The notes under the pieces: generated by a model
What the model saw: the letters and a program-made list of their open reading frames with translations, nothing else
What the model was told of the DNA's origin: nothing
The model's database searches: none
Shown: piece after piece, positions 1 through 9,300 of the stretch
How the letters are laid out: every line of letters starts with the position of its first letter
How positions within the stretch are numbered: the first letter of the stretch is position 1
Assembly: GCA_030832695.1 (NCBI GenBank)
Contig: JAURIP010000023.1
Location: 1 to 11,920 of the forward strand
Direction of reading: 5' to 3'
Source of the DNA: Sediminibacterium sp.
GTDB lineage: Bacteria; Bacteroidota; Bacteroidia; Chitinophagales; Chitinophagaceae
Length of the DNA stretch: 11,920 nucleotides
Translations under genes and position numbers: made by a program

Positions 1-1
1 A

Positions 2-97
2 CAAAAATTGAATACCCTTTTATCCCAAAATATTCCAATAGAAGAGATAAGTGAATTAACAGGATTTTCTATTAGTTATTTGAAAAAAATAAGATAA
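2..97 (+). CDS. C-terminal fragment, possible Rpn-family putative transposase/nuclease
   Basis: The first 31 codons of the window are open in frame 2 and end at TAA (95-97). The 5' part lies outside the window. The visible residues include IPIEEISELTGFSISYLKKI, a helix-turn-helix-like tail. Such an 'I..EEI...TG.S...I/LKK' ending is common at the C-terminus of Rpn (recombination-promoting nuclease, PD-(D/E)XK) putative transposases in Bacteroidota. That is family recollection from a short stretch; the catalytic domain is not visible. The stop is followed 20 bases later by a stem-loop and then by a strong terminator, which fits the end of a real plus-strand transcription unit. Other proteins with short HTH tails cannot be excluded. 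Confidence 0.45.
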   Translation, partial: QKLNTLLSQNIPIEEISELTGFSISYLKKIR

Positions 98-117
98 AAT
101 TTAAAATACGGTTAAAC

Positions 118-150
118 TTCTGTTTCTGTCCCTAAATATTTGAAACAGAA
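118..150 (+). terminator. stem-loop after the Rpn-like fragment, possible weak terminator
   Basis: TTCTGTTTC (118-126) pairs perfectly with GAAACAGAA (142-150) across a 15-base loop. An alternative register pairs 122-128 with 146-152. The downstream side is T-rich but interrupted (CCTTTAATTTTCTT), so this is a weak rather than a classical terminator. It lies just 3' of the stop at 97. The much stronger hairpin at 222-256 probably does most of the termination. Confidence 0.3.
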
Positions 151-185
151 ACCTTTAATTTTCTTAATTCAACCTCAATTTGAGC

Positions 186-209
186 CGAACTCAACCCACC
201 GAAGAGCAC
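186..209 (+). repeat. CGAACTCA...GCAC motif, copy 1
   Basis: A 24-base motif begins CGAACTCA and ends GAAGAGCAC. It matches 11663-11686 at 19 of 24 positions by direct comparison. Both copies are on the plus strand, both lie 3' of a gene end, and both sit directly or almost directly upstream of a rho-independent terminator (12 bases away here, 0 bases at copy 2). This looks like a repeated 3'-end module rather than chance, but only two copies can be seen in this window. Confidence 0.5.
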
Positions 210-221
210 GTAACTAGATTT

Positions 222-256
222 AAGGCGATTCTTAACTGAATCGCCTTTTTCTTTTT
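222..256 (+). terminator. strong rho-independent terminator
   Basis: AAGGCGATTC (222-231) and GAATCGCCTT (238-247) form a perfect 10-bp stem with a 6-base loop (TTAACT). The run TTTTTCTTTTT follows on the plus strand. The minus strand lacks a T-run on the matching side, so the direction is plus. It terminates whatever is transcribed through the fragment at 2-97. Confidence 0.85.
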
Positions 257-447
257 CGGCTAGATGGCTTACCAGTAAAGGGATTCCATTGAATATGAAA
301 TTCACCTTTGGAGTTATAACTACCCCTTTTTGCTTGTGATACAGGATTCCCTCTGGGGCATTCTAGAACATTCCTGGAGACTTTTTTGGGGAAAGCATAA
401 CAACCTTGAGAGCAAACTACTAAACAACAGTTACTAGGAAAAAAAGA
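257..447. other. unassigned spacer with degenerate open frames
   Basis: No gene with a normal start is recognisable here. Two minus-strand frames stay open through much of it. One runs from 447 to 235 (71 codons), in the same frame as the hypothetical ORF upstream and separated from it only by a TAG at 448-450. The other runs from 362 to 132 (76 codons) and crosses the plus-strand terminator. Neither contains an ATG at a useful position. The first has a cysteine-containing, very basic tail (SSRKRKRRFS). This is probably decayed coding sequence. Confidence 0.3.
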
Positions 448-750
448 CTAGTCCAAAGAATACCATCTTCCATAAAAAGAACAATCTGAAAGGTCGATTT
501 CGACTTGACTAATTTCCTCTGAAATGGTACGAATAATTCGTAATGTACCAGAACCAACCGCTGTATTTCTAATAAAAACTGAAATTCGATTTTGCCTATT
601 ACCAAAAACCTGGTTTTCCCAACTCCAGCTATTGCCGGTTACTCCAACAATTTTTGGATTATTATTTTCATCAAAAAATTTAACTAAAAAGAAAAGCGAG
701 GTTGTGAGTTTAACAGAAAAAATTAGCCTTACTCCCACATCGAGGGCCAA
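448..750 (-). pseudogene. hypothetical protein or decayed gene downstream of the thioredoxin block
   Basis: This is a minus-strand open frame of 100 codons with only a TTG as a possible start. The frame stays open upstream to 807, where a TGA (808-810) closes it, and no ATG occurs. The translation looks protein-like: a hydrophobic stretch (SLFFLVKFF), then a polar, beta-rich part with VGVTGNSWSW, RISVFIRNTA and CSFYGRWYSL. After the TAG at 448-450 the same frame continues open for 71 codons to a TAA at 232-234. A single nonsense mutation in a longer gene, together with loss of the 5' end, would explain this. I do not recognise the family. It starts only 13 bases after the last thioredoxin gene stops, so it could be co-transcribed. 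The overlapping plus-strand frame (524-832) is less protein-like. Confidence 0.4.
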
Positions 751-757
751 ATCAGAT

Positions 758-778
758 AAGGGCTTCTTAGCCTTTTTT
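758..778 (+). terminator. short hairpin with T-run opposing the operon end
   Basis: The stem is 758-764 with 769-775 (GGCT/AGCC core, 7 bp including one G-T pair). It has a TCTT loop and is followed by a T-run on the plus strand. It points toward the 3' end of the minus-strand thioredoxin genes. No convincing plus-strand gene precedes it, so it may be chance or an antisense stop. On the minus strand it has no T-run. Confidence 0.22.
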
Positions 779-820
779 AAAAGATTTTTTTTAAAAACAT
801 TCTTGACTCAAATTAATTTT

Positions 821-1975
821 CTATTTCAATAGTTCATCAATCTTGTCATAGATCTGATCATCTTCGCCTACAAAACGACCCAAGATTTTTCCATTTGGAT
901 CAATTATAAATTTTGTGGGAAAACCAGCCACATTAAATTGAAGAACAAAATCATTCTCCTTTGTGTTGAGAATTTGGTGCCAAGCGTATTGAGGCTTATC
1001 AAAGATGAACTTCTTCCATCGTGACCCATTATCAGACTCCTGGGCGATACCTACAATCTCTAATTTATCCTTGTATTGGTCAAGATACACTTTCATTTTT
1101 GGCATACCAGCAATACACGGCCCGCACCAAGTACCCCAAAAATCTATTACTACATATTTTCCTCTTAGTGAAGTAAGGTCAAACCTTTTGCCATCATAAG
1201 TATTTAATGTATTGATTTCCGGCACTGTTTTCCCAATAGCGGTAGCAGATATTCCTTCTATCCGTTTGGCTACATCGGCATAAAAAGGAACATCTGCGAG
1301 CTTTTCTTTATTCATATTATTGAAAAAGGCAGTAGCAGCTTCATTTGACACCTGTGACCGTATCATCATATCGCTTAAAAGCCAGGCTGCTGCTGATGAC
1401 GCAGTATTTTCCCGTAAAAATTTTTCTTTGATAGCCAGCACTTTTTTATCAAGCATGTCAGCGGTATCTTTCATTTTTTTAATAAGTACGGTATCTTTTA
1501 TCTCTTTTTTAGAAAATTTTACAGAAATATTTACACTTTTATTCAGCAAGGGGTATATGGCTTTGTTGAGTCTCGTAAAATCATTATTAGCTTTATCACC
1601 AGATGGATAGGCATCAGCAAAGTCTGTTATCTTTCCAGAAACGACCACTTGAGCGCCAGGAAAAAGAAATAACTGAATTATAGATGATTTTGCAGGATAG
1701 TATCCACCACTACCGGACTTTTTAACTATCCGGTCAATACCAGGAGAAATGGAAGCATATTGCAATTTTTCTATAGGCGCAGTAAGTGTAAAAGAGCCAT
1801 TATTAACGATGATAGAATCTCTGCGAATGCCATTGGGATAGGCCTCATCATAGATAATAAGGAATACCTTTTTTGAATCAAGTCCATTTATTTTTCCTGT
1901 CAGGGTAAATTGATTTTTTTGTGCCGGCAATTGGAGCGTTATTACACACAAGAGCAATGATATTATTTTTTTCAT
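821..1975 (-). CDS. secreted TlpA-like thioredoxin with DUF4369-like N-terminus (384 aa)
   Basis: This is a predicted periplasmic thiol:disulfide oxidoreductase. Residues 1-19 form a signal peptide (MKKIISLLLCVITLQLPAQ), with likely cleavage near the PAQ. C10 sits too early to be a lipobox cysteine. Residues about 23-115 are a beta-rich DUF4369-like domain (FTLTGKINGLDSKKVFLI), the usual partner domain in Bacteroidota. A helical, Lys-rich linker covers about 130-245. The thioredoxin fold runs from about 250 to 384, with the active site WGTWCGPC (CGPC at 284-287) and the cis-proline in GFPTKF (P353). All key redox residues are present. The ATG start precedes the signal peptide, and the gene lies 19 bases after the preceding thioredoxin gene, so it is probably the last functional gene of the operon. 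The redox direction (reductase or oxidase) and the partner cannot be read from sequence; TlpA relatives are mostly reductants. Confidence 0.9.
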   Translation of the reverse strand: MKKIISLLLCVITLQLPAQKNQFTLTGKINGLDSKKVFLIIYDEAYPNGIRRDSIIVNNGSFTLTAPIEKLQYASISPGIDRIVKKSGSGGYYPAKSSIIQLFLFPGAQVVVSGKITDFADAYPSGDKANNDFTRLNKAIYPLLNKSVNISVKFSKKEIKDTVLIKKMKDTADMLDKKVLAIKEKFLRENTASSAAAWLLSDMMIRSQVSNEAATAFFNNMNKEKLADVPFYADVAKRIEGISATAIGKTVPEINTLNTYDGKRFDLTSLRGKYVVIDFWGTWCGPCIAGMPKMKVYLDQYKDKLEIVGIAQESDNGSRWKKFIFDKPQYAWHQILNTKENDFVLQFNVAGFPTKFIIDPNGKILGRFVGEDDQIYDKIDELLK

Positions 1976-1994
1976 GCTGAATTTTTTTGATTAT

Positions 1995-3095
1995 TTATAA
2001 CCCCATTATTTTCCTGAGTTCATTTTCCAGGCTTTCGCCACGCAGGTTTTTGGCTATTATTTTTCCTTCGGGATTTAATAAAATGTTTTGTGGTATGGCC
2101 CGTATGCCATAGGTTTTTGCTACGGTGTTAAAACCCTCCAGATCGCTTACCTGCACCCAGGGCAGTTTATCTTCTTCTATGGCTTTCATCCACTTGTCTC
2201 TTTTATCATCAAGTGATACACCAAATATTTCAAAGTTGCTATTTTTTAAACTATTGTATGCTTTCAGCATGTGCGGGTTTTCTGCACGGCAGGGACCGCA
2301 CCAGCTTGCCCAAAAATCAATGAGTACATATTTACCTTTAAATGAAGAAAGAGATACGGGCTTGCCGAATGGGTCTTTACTGCTGAATTCAATGGCAGAG
2401 TTACCTATTTTTAATAGCTTAGCTATTTCCATCCTCGCTTTTAAGTCAATGGCAGCAGGTGTCTCCCGAAGTTCTTTAGATAAACTATTGAAAACCGGCT
2501 CAAGCTCATCTGTGTTAATAATAACTCCACGATTTGAAACAATATCCCAGGAAACAAGGGAGGAAGGGTGATTTTTTATAAATGTATTCTGTATGTTAAA
2601 TGATTTTTTATAAAGAGGTTTATATACACCCCTCAACCGCACTTTGGTAGAGTCATCTACTTCCATGCTTTTTAATAACTCCGAAAGGTTATCATACAAA
2701 TTATAAATGAACTGAAGTGAATCCAGTAACTCCCTAAATTCTTTTTGCAATTCGCCACCTTTTACTTTGGAGTTTTTAATTGACTTATAAGCAGTGATGA
2801 CAGTTTCTCCTGCTTCTAGGTAAAAATCAAGGTACTCCCGTTTGGGATATTTCTCAATCGTATTTATTTCCTGGGTGTATATACTAACTTTAGAAGACTT
2901 ATCTAATTTTCCTTCAAAAGAAAACCGGCCATTCTTTAAAAGTGTGGAGTCGGGTGGAGACCCATTTTGAAAATTTAAAAATAACTTGACAGGGGCATCA
3001 GGTTCTGATAATACTCCATTTATTACATATTTTTTTTGGGCAATCGATGTAGCTGTAAAAAAAAGTAATAATGTAACTACAATAAAACGTTTCAT
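1995..3095 (-). CDS. secreted TlpA-like thioredoxin with DUF4369-like N-terminus (366 aa)
   Basis: This is a second predicted periplasmic thioredoxin-fold protein, similar in plan to the next gene downstream but clearly diverged. I place the start at the ATG at 3095, because it gives a clean signal peptide (MKRFIVVTLLLFFTATSIAQ). The frame opens 16 codons earlier at 3143, but that extension would bury the signal sequence. Residues about 22-105 form the DUF4369-like domain (YVINGVLSEPDAPVKLFL). A helical middle section follows at about 115-225. The thioredoxin domain occupies about 230-366, with FWASWCGPCR (CGPC at 266-269) and cis-proline P335 in IRAIPQN. This is the canonical TlpA/ResA-like active site. 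It sits 73 bases after the TPR-thioredoxin gene, the largest gap in the block, and that gap can form a stem-loop. No sign of damage. Confidence 0.9.
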   Translation of the reverse strand: MKRFIVVTLLLFFTATSIAQKKYVINGVLSEPDAPVKLFLNFQNGSPPDSTLLKNGRFSFEGKLDKSSKVSIYTQEINTIEKYPKREYLDFYLEAGETVITAYKSIKNSKVKGGELQKEFRELLDSLQFIYNLYDNLSELLKSMEVDDSTKVRLRGVYKPLYKKSFNIQNTFIKNHPSSLVSWDIVSNRGVIINTDELEPVFNSLSKELRETPAAIDLKARMEIAKLLKIGNSAIEFSSKDPFGKPVSLSSFKGKYVLIDFWASWCGPCRAENPHMLKAYNSLKNSNFEIFGVSLDDKRDKWMKAIEEDKLPWVQVSDLEGFNTVAKTYGIRAIPQNILLNPEGKIIAKNLRGESLENELRKIMGL

Positions 3096-3124
3096 ATAAT
3101 TGTGTTTATAAAAAAGTACTCCGC

Positions 3125-3159
3125 TCTTGATTGGTGCAACCAATACTAACTACTCAAGG
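3125..3159 (-). other. stem-loop in the gap between two thioredoxin genes
   Basis: ATTGGT (3130-3135) and ACCAAT (3139-3144) form a perfect 6-bp hairpin with a 3-base loop. An outer CTTGA/TCAAG pair near 3126-3157 can enclose it in an alternative fold. There is no T-run after it on the minus strand, so it does not look like a terminator. It lies in the 5' leader of the 366-aa thioredoxin gene and could affect message processing or translation. Confidence 0.3.
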
Positions 3160-3168
3160 AAAAAAACT

Positions 3169-4737
3169 TTACTTTTCAAATAATGAATTTATCATTAACT
3201 CCAGCGTTCTTTCATTTTCCTGGTCTATTCTGAAATTGGCATATACAATGTTTCCTTCCTTATCAATTAAAAAATTTGTTGGCTCACCCCTCACCCCATA
3301 ATTTTTCTCGGCCCATTCACTCGTTGCTTTTAATGGGGTAAAGCTGTAATTAGTTCCTTTCATAAATGGCAATACATAATCATCCTGTTTTGGAAATACA
3401 TTAATGCCCAGATACGCCAGTTCGTTGCCTTTGAATTTTTTTACCACATTTTCAAAATGGGGAAACTCTGCCCGACATGGGCCGCAACCCGGAAACCAAA
3501 AAGTAAGCAGCACCACTTTCCCTTTGTAATCACTCAGTTTAGCATTCTTAGCAGAAGTGTAAAGCCCTAATTCAAAGGGATAGGCAGGTTTTACTGATTT
3601 ATTCCGTACCTCCCATATATCTTTTTTAACTGTAGCAGGGGCTTTGTTTAGTTTACCCGCATATATGGTTATAGCATTCTGCAATTCGTCAGTCGGGTTT
3701 TTAGCAAATAGCTCCACAAGCTTTTTATATGCAGCATCTGTGTTGCCAGTTTTATTTGCCAATTCTGCTTCTAATAAAACTGTATTGGATAAAAACTTAT
3801 TGAACCTCGCCGCTTTAATTTTGGAAATTGAGTCATAAGCTGGCTTGAAATGTTGGTTATCGATCAGTTCCTGTATGTATGTAATGCCCTTGGCAAAAGC
3901 AAGGTAATCGAGCCATCCCTGTTTTGCTTTCAGCCTTTCTGCCAGTTGCACAGCTGCGGTATATTTCTTTTCAAACAGGTATAAATCAAACAATTTATAC
4001 ATCCCTGAAAAAGACCAGTTTGACTTTTCAGGAGGATATTTTTCCAATAATTCCTCATACACTTTTATTTTTTCTTCCCTGTTTTTAACTGCAACGCCAA
4101 GCCAGTACAAGCCCTGAGCCCCTCTTTCATGCTCAGGATTTTTTTTTACCAATGCATCAATTTTTTGACGAAACAGATTTATATCCTTTTCATCAAAATA
4201 CATGGCATAGTAAAAGGAATATGCCGGATTTTCGGGGTCAGTTACAGAAGCAAGCCGCATATATTCTTCCGCTGCCTGCTGCTTACCCCAGCGTTCTGCA
4301 TCAATAGCCAGCTTCAAGTAGATTTCAGCATTCTTTGGGTTTAATTCTATAGCCTTTTTCAAATACACAGTGGCTTTTGGGCTTTCGCTTTCGTAGAATG
4401 CAGAGCCAATGGCTTCATATACGGCAGCCGTTTTTGGAAACTGTTTCAACCATTTTGCATATTGGTTTTGCATTTCATTTTCTGTGCTATCAAACCGGGA
4501 TTGGAATTCTTCTGCATGCCAGTATAACTCACCCGTCCAGCCGATTGCTTTTAAATAAGCACGATGATAACTTAAGCTATCAGGTAATGCCTCAATTTTC
4601 TTTTTTAATGAATCGGCCAGTTTCCAGTCAATAGGTTTTGGCGACTTATTGGTTTGCTGGGAAAAAGAATAATTAAAGGTCCCAGTAAGAATCCAAATTG
4701 AAATTGCAATAAAGGAACATTTAATTATATGGATCAC
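3169..4737 (-). CDS. exported TPR-containing TlpA-like thioredoxin (522 aa)
   Basis: This is a predicted periplasmic protein joining a helical repeat region to a thioredoxin fold. Residues 1-26 form a signal peptide ending in NYSFSQ. Residues about 95-350 are rich in TPR-like helices; the clearest unit is AVYEAIGSAFYES followed by KATVYLKKAIELNPKNAEIY (about 105-140), with further pairs near 208-240 and 255-345. The thioredoxin domain spans about 385-522, with LLTFWFPGCGPCRAEFPHF (CGPC at 418-421) and cis-proline P486 in VRGEPTNF. The residue before the first Cys is Gly rather than the Trp found in the other two copies, a common TlpA-type variant that may change redox potential or partner choice. 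The TPR part probably binds a protein or peptide partner. It follows the SusD gene by 32 bases, indicating co-transcription. It is intact and long compared with a plain TlpA protein. Confidence 0.9.
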   Translation of the reverse strand: MIHIIKCSFIAISIWILTGTFNYSFSQQTNKSPKPIDWKLADSLKKKIEALPDSLSYHRAYLKAIGWTGELYWHAEEFQSRFDSTENEMQNQYAKWLKQFPKTAAVYEAIGSAFYESESPKATVYLKKAIELNPKNAEIYLKLAIDAERWGKQQAAEEYMRLASVTDPENPAYSFYYAMYFDEKDINLFRQKIDALVKKNPEHERGAQGLYWLGVAVKNREEKIKVYEELLEKYPPEKSNWSFSGMYKLFDLYLFEKKYTAAVQLAERLKAKQGWLDYLAFAKGITYIQELIDNQHFKPAYDSISKIKAARFNKFLSNTVLLEAELANKTGNTDAAYKKLVELFAKNPTDELQNAITIYAGKLNKAPATVKKDIWEVRNKSVKPAYPFELGLYTSAKNAKLSDYKGKVVLLTFWFPGCGPCRAEFPHFENVVKKFKGNELAYLGINVFPKQDDYVLPFMKGTNYSFTPLKATSEWAEKNYGVRGEPTNFLIDKEGNIVYANFRIDQENERTLELMINSLFEK

Positions 4738-4769
4738 AATATTAATTTTTTTCAGTTATGCTATTTAAA

Positions 4770-6317
4770 TCAATATTTATTTTGTATCAATTGCCCTCTG
4801 CCAGAAATAATTTCAGTACTATGTAAAGGAAGAGCGTACTTTCTTGAATTTTTTTCCAGTGTGTATGTTTTCACTGGCTGGGTTACATCAGCCCCGGCCA
4901 GCGTTAAGGGATAAAACTGCTTTGTAACCACAACATCATCGCTGGGGTCACTATTATTATTAAACCGGCGAAGGTCATACCAGCGTTGCACAAAAGGCAT
5001 TTCCCTTCTTCTTTCCTGTAAAATTTTTCTAAGAGCCTCTGCAGGGCTGGCTGCTGTAAGGTTAACTGTAGCGCCAGGCCTTATTCGTTTTGACCGCAAT
5101 GTATTCACCGCTGTCAAGGCACCTGACATATCACCAGTTCTGGCTAAACACTCTGCTTTTATCAAATACATCTCGGCGGTTGTTGGTCCGGATGGTATCT
5201 TGTCTTTAAAGAAAAAAACGTACTGAGGCAATCCGTTTGTTGGTGTATTTGAACCAAGAAAATAAGAGCCATTTTCCACAATATGAAATTCATAACGGCG
5301 GTCATTTGCCTGGTCGTATAAAGACAGCAAATCCTGGCTCGGCAAATAAAGCCATGAACCATAATTCAGCATACGGAAGTATAAAAATTCCTTCCAGCCA
5401 ATCATATCCACTAAGTTAGTCTGGTTGTTATGTGTAAATGGATACTGGCAGGTATATGACGGCCCTCCGGTAACTGAAAAGGTAGCTGGTGAGCCATAGT
5501 ACATCTCTGCTGGGTTATTATAATCAACCAGCGTACTGTATTCGGCTAAAGCAAGATTGGCATATTTTAATGCTTCTGTATAGTTATTCCTGTTGAGATA
5601 ATACCGGGCAGCAAATCCATTGACAGCAGCTGTATTGGAGCGCCAATGCTCGGGACGGCCTCCACCTATTAGGGGCTTGTTGATTTTAAGAGCCTCCTGT
5701 AAATCGGCTTCTATAAAAGCATAAGTTTCCTCCAATGAAACCCGGGTTAATTCTTCTTCAAAGCTTGTAGATTTTTTTATAGGCAATCCCATTTCCCCTT
5801 TATTAGCCTCTGTATATGGAAGGCAATAAGTGTTTGCTAATTGCCAATAAGCATAAGCCCTTAGCATATGAGCGTCTGCTTTAATCCTCGTTTTTTCCGC
5901 CTCTGTACCACCCGTTACATTTTCCAGGTTATTAAGTACTGAGTTGGCATAAAAAACATCCCGCCATTCGCCGGCTGTGCTTGCCCACAGCCTGTCGGAA
6001 TTTGCTGTCAACGGATTAAATTCTACATCCCAAAATGCCGTAAAAATTGTGGGAAGAAATGTAAAATTTCCCCGCTTTTTGTCATAAGTTGTTGCATCCA
6101 AACCAAAATCGTCTGTACACATCCAGGCAGAGTTTTCATCGCTGTAAAAATTATTATAGTTTTCCAGTAATGCCGTAAGATGCGCCATTGTTTCCAATGG
6201 CAATTGGGTATTCTTGCTGGTTCTTTCGTCTAAAAATTTTTTACATGAACCCAAAGCCATAGCTACTATTGCCAGCAGGCAGATGCTGTATAATTTTTTA
6301 TAGATTGACTGTTTCAT
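4770..6317 (-). CDS. SusD/RagB-family outer-membrane lipoprotein (515 aa)
   Basis: This is the surface lipoprotein that forms the lid over a SusC barrel and helps bind the substrate. The N-terminus is a lipoprotein signal: MKQSIYKKLY, a hydrophobic core, then ALGSC with the lipidated Cys at 25, followed by KKFLDE, as usual for SusD proteins. The N-terminal SusD-like domain carries early TPR-type helices (for example ADAHMLRAYAYWQLANTYC). The C-terminal SusD/RagB signature is visible in TAEMYLIKAECLARTGDMS, then LQERRREMPFVQRWYDLRRF. The length is normal for the family. It lies 19 bases after the SusC-like gene, the standard order. The substrate is unknown; the family covers glycans, peptides and other oligomers, so the name susD is not applied as a starch-specific symbol. 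Confidence 0.95.
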   Translation of the reverse strand: MKQSIYKKLYSICLLAIVAMALGSCKKFLDERTSKNTQLPLETMAHLTALLENYNNFYSDENSAWMCTDDFGLDATTYDKKRGNFTFLPTIFTAFWDVEFNPLTANSDRLWASTAGEWRDVFYANSVLNNLENVTGGTEAEKTRIKADAHMLRAYAYWQLANTYCLPYTEANKGEMGLPIKKSTSFEEELTRVSLEETYAFIEADLQEALKINKPLIGGGRPEHWRSNTAAVNGFAARYYLNRNNYTEALKYANLALAEYSTLVDYNNPAEMYYGSPATFSVTGGPSYTCQYPFTHNNQTNLVDMIGWKEFLYFRMLNYGSWLYLPSQDLLSLYDQANDRRYEFHIVENGSYFLGSNTPTNGLPQYVFFFKDKIPSGPTTAEMYLIKAECLARTGDMSGALTAVNTLRSKRIRPGATVNLTAASPAEALRKILQERRREMPFVQRWYDLRRFNNNSDPSDDVVVTKQFYPLTLAGADVTQPVKTYTLEKNSRKYALPLHSTEIISGRGQLIQNKY

Positions 6318-6336
6318 TTTTCTTTACTTTAATTTT

Positions 6337-9300
6337 TTATAAATTAAACTTTAAGCCCATTGTGGTTTTCGGTCTTGGATTTAAAGTACCCAACGGATAC
6401 AATGGGTCTTCTCCATATTTGTTGGCAAGAATTACAAACAAATCATTACCCTGTATATAAAACTGTAAATTGCTTATACCTGCCTTTTTCAGCAGTTTGT
6501 CAGGCAAACGATAAGTCAGGTTCATTTCCTGCAAACGAAACCATGATGCGCTTTCCCCGAGATAAGACAAATTGTTATAATACCTATCCCAGAAGAAGAA
6601 CCGGGGCTCGTTAGGGTTAGTTGGAAGCGTTAATATTTCAGATGATTTTCTATTTAGCACATCATCCACAAATTTGTTGGGCAACAACCTGATACTTGAC
6701 CATTGGACCGGATAATTAAATCCTCTACGCTGAAAAACATGCCCGAAGTTCCCGGTAATGATGAATGAAAAATTAAAATTTTTATAGTCAAAACTGTTCA
6801 TAAATCCTAAGGTATAGGGGGCTACCATGGTACCTATCTTGTCAAGGTATGTTCTAGCATCTCCCGGAATGAAACTTTGCATGTCGTAATTAACACTATT
6901 GGGTCCTAAAACTGTAGGTTGTGCAAAAGGAGTCGCCGTATTAAAGCCCATATATTTATACATCCACAGTGTATTTGCATTGTATCCTACTGCATATGAA
7001 GCGGTACTCCTTGCCACTAAAGAAGATGAATTATACTGTGTAAGGAATAAATCGGTAATCTTATTCTTATTATAAGAGAAATTCAGATTACTCCTCCAAC
7101 GGAGATCACTGGTAATACTCATTGCTGTACCCACTTCAAACTCAATCCCCTTATTCATCATCCTTGCATTGTTCAGGAACTGTGAAGTACTGCCGTTTAC
7201 AGCGGGGATTGCAATAAACGCAAATAGGTCTTTTCCATTTCTCTGGTATAGGTTTATGTTGCCAAAAAGTTTTCCTTTGAAAAGCGAATAGTCAATTCCT
7301 ATATTGGTTGTTCCGGTTTTCTCCCACCTCAGTGTGGGGTTACCCAAGCTTGAGAAGAATGCGGTAAATTGATTGGTGAGTGTATTTGGCAAAGTTCCGA
7401 GGCTTAACAATGGTTTAAAGGAAGTACTTCTGTCCTGGTTTCCGTTGTAACCAAAAGTAGCCCTGAGAGTGAGCCTGTCAACAAATTTTACATTAAAGAA
7501 TTTTTCTTTCCATACCTGCCAGCTTGCGCCAACAGACCAGAAAGGATTATAGCGGTACTTGGGATCATCGGTAATAAAATTTGCACCATCTGCTCTTGCA
7601 CTGCCAGAAAGGGTGTATTTATCGTTATAAGTATAAGCAAGATTTCCAAAAGCAGAAAAGAAACGATCAGTGCTATAACCAAATGAATTGGTGTATCCAA
7701 AACTTACTGTTTGGTTTAGCCAGTTTCTGATGTTTAATGTAGTGGGAGTACCGGTTCCGTTTTGATTTCCGTTTACAGGCGTACCTCCTGGCCCGTTCGG
7801 GAAAGAACTTAATTGCAATGTGGCATCATTGTAACCATATGTAGTTGGATAGCCAAAATTTTGTATTACTCTGCTTTGTTGCTCGGTTCCAGCAACAAAA
7901 TTCACTTCATGCTTTTTCCATAGTTGCTTATTAAAACGAATAAGGTTTCTGAAATTCCAAGCCGCTGCCTGGCTCCTGCTCTGGTTTAGTATCTGGCCTT
8001 TTGGCAAATTGGGTATGGGAGCAGTAGTCATTGCATTGGGAAGACCGGGGTTCCAGAAAGCGTTCTGGTTAATAGTTATACGAACCTGGTAGCTGTTGGT
8101 ATCATATAAATTACGGGTCAATGTATTAAAATGTTCATATTGAATACTGGACTCAATACTTAACCCCTTGATGGGTTTAATAACTATACCCGCCTGAATT
8201 CTTGCGTTATATTCCTTGTTTACCTGGCTTCGGCTGTTTACTTCTCTTACGGGATTGTAACTCCAGTCACTATAAGGAAATAAATTTGCGGGAATAGCCC
8301 TTGTAGTTAATGGGTTGTAATATTTTATTGATGTATGAGCATAAGTGCCATTAGCATCTTGTAGCATTTCGTAAGGTGCCAAGCTTTGAATTTCTGAAAG
8401 CGAAGATCCATTGTTGGTAAATTGGTTGTGCTGGACCATTGTATTCAGGTTAAAGTCCAGCCATTTTGTAAAACTTGCCGTATTGCGATAATTCAACAAA
8501 AACCTGTCATTATAAGTCCCTTTAAAATTTGACTGGTTTTGTTCAAACATAAATGATAACGCATTACTCATTCTTTCGGTTGCACTGAATAAACTTATGT
8601 TATACTGTTTTGTTAAAGGATTAGCTAATAACAAGTCAGAAATTTGCTCTCTGTTATCCAAACCCTTAAGACTGTCTAAAATTATATCCCTTCTTGCAGT
8701 GGAAATAAACCCAAGTTTGGCTTCATTTAAAGCAACCTGACCGGGGGTCCAGTTGTAACTAAAATTATTTAGAAGGTTACCCGAATTTGTTAATCCGCCC
8801 CATTTATCAAAAGAAAGTTTTTCATACTCTACCTGTTGAGAAGACGTAGCTAACGGTCGGGAATAACCCAAGTCTATTTTGCCCCCTACACGGGTAAAAA
8901 CATTAACATCCACCCGTAATGGTGTGCCTTTTTTAGCATTTTTGGTGGTAATAACAATTACACCGTTAGCAGCTCTGGAACCCCAGATGGATGAAGCAGC
9001 TGCATCTTTTAAAATGGTAACAGATTCCACATCATTTGGGTTAACGGTATTATAATTTCCCTGTATGGGAAACCCATCCACCACAACCAAAGGATCCTGG
9101 TTAGTATATAATGCGGACAAACCTCTTATCTGGAAAAAAGGATTTCCCTCTTCATCCATCCGTAGTGCCTGCACCCCGGCAGTGGTGCCGATAATGCGGG
9201 AGGCAATATTTGTAGTGGGCTTATCCAACTGTGCTTTACTAATGGTGGCAAAAGAACCGGTTGCTCTTTCTTTGGGAACAGTCTGATAACCAGTAGAAAC

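Noticed and set aside
524..832. Plus-strand 102-codon open frame
   Set aside because: It overlaps the more protein-like minus-strand frame and the end of a solid thioredoxin gene, and has no family features.
3096..3143. Upstream start for the 366-aa thioredoxin
   Set aside because: It would add 16 residues before a clean signal peptide and overlap the intergenic stem-loop.
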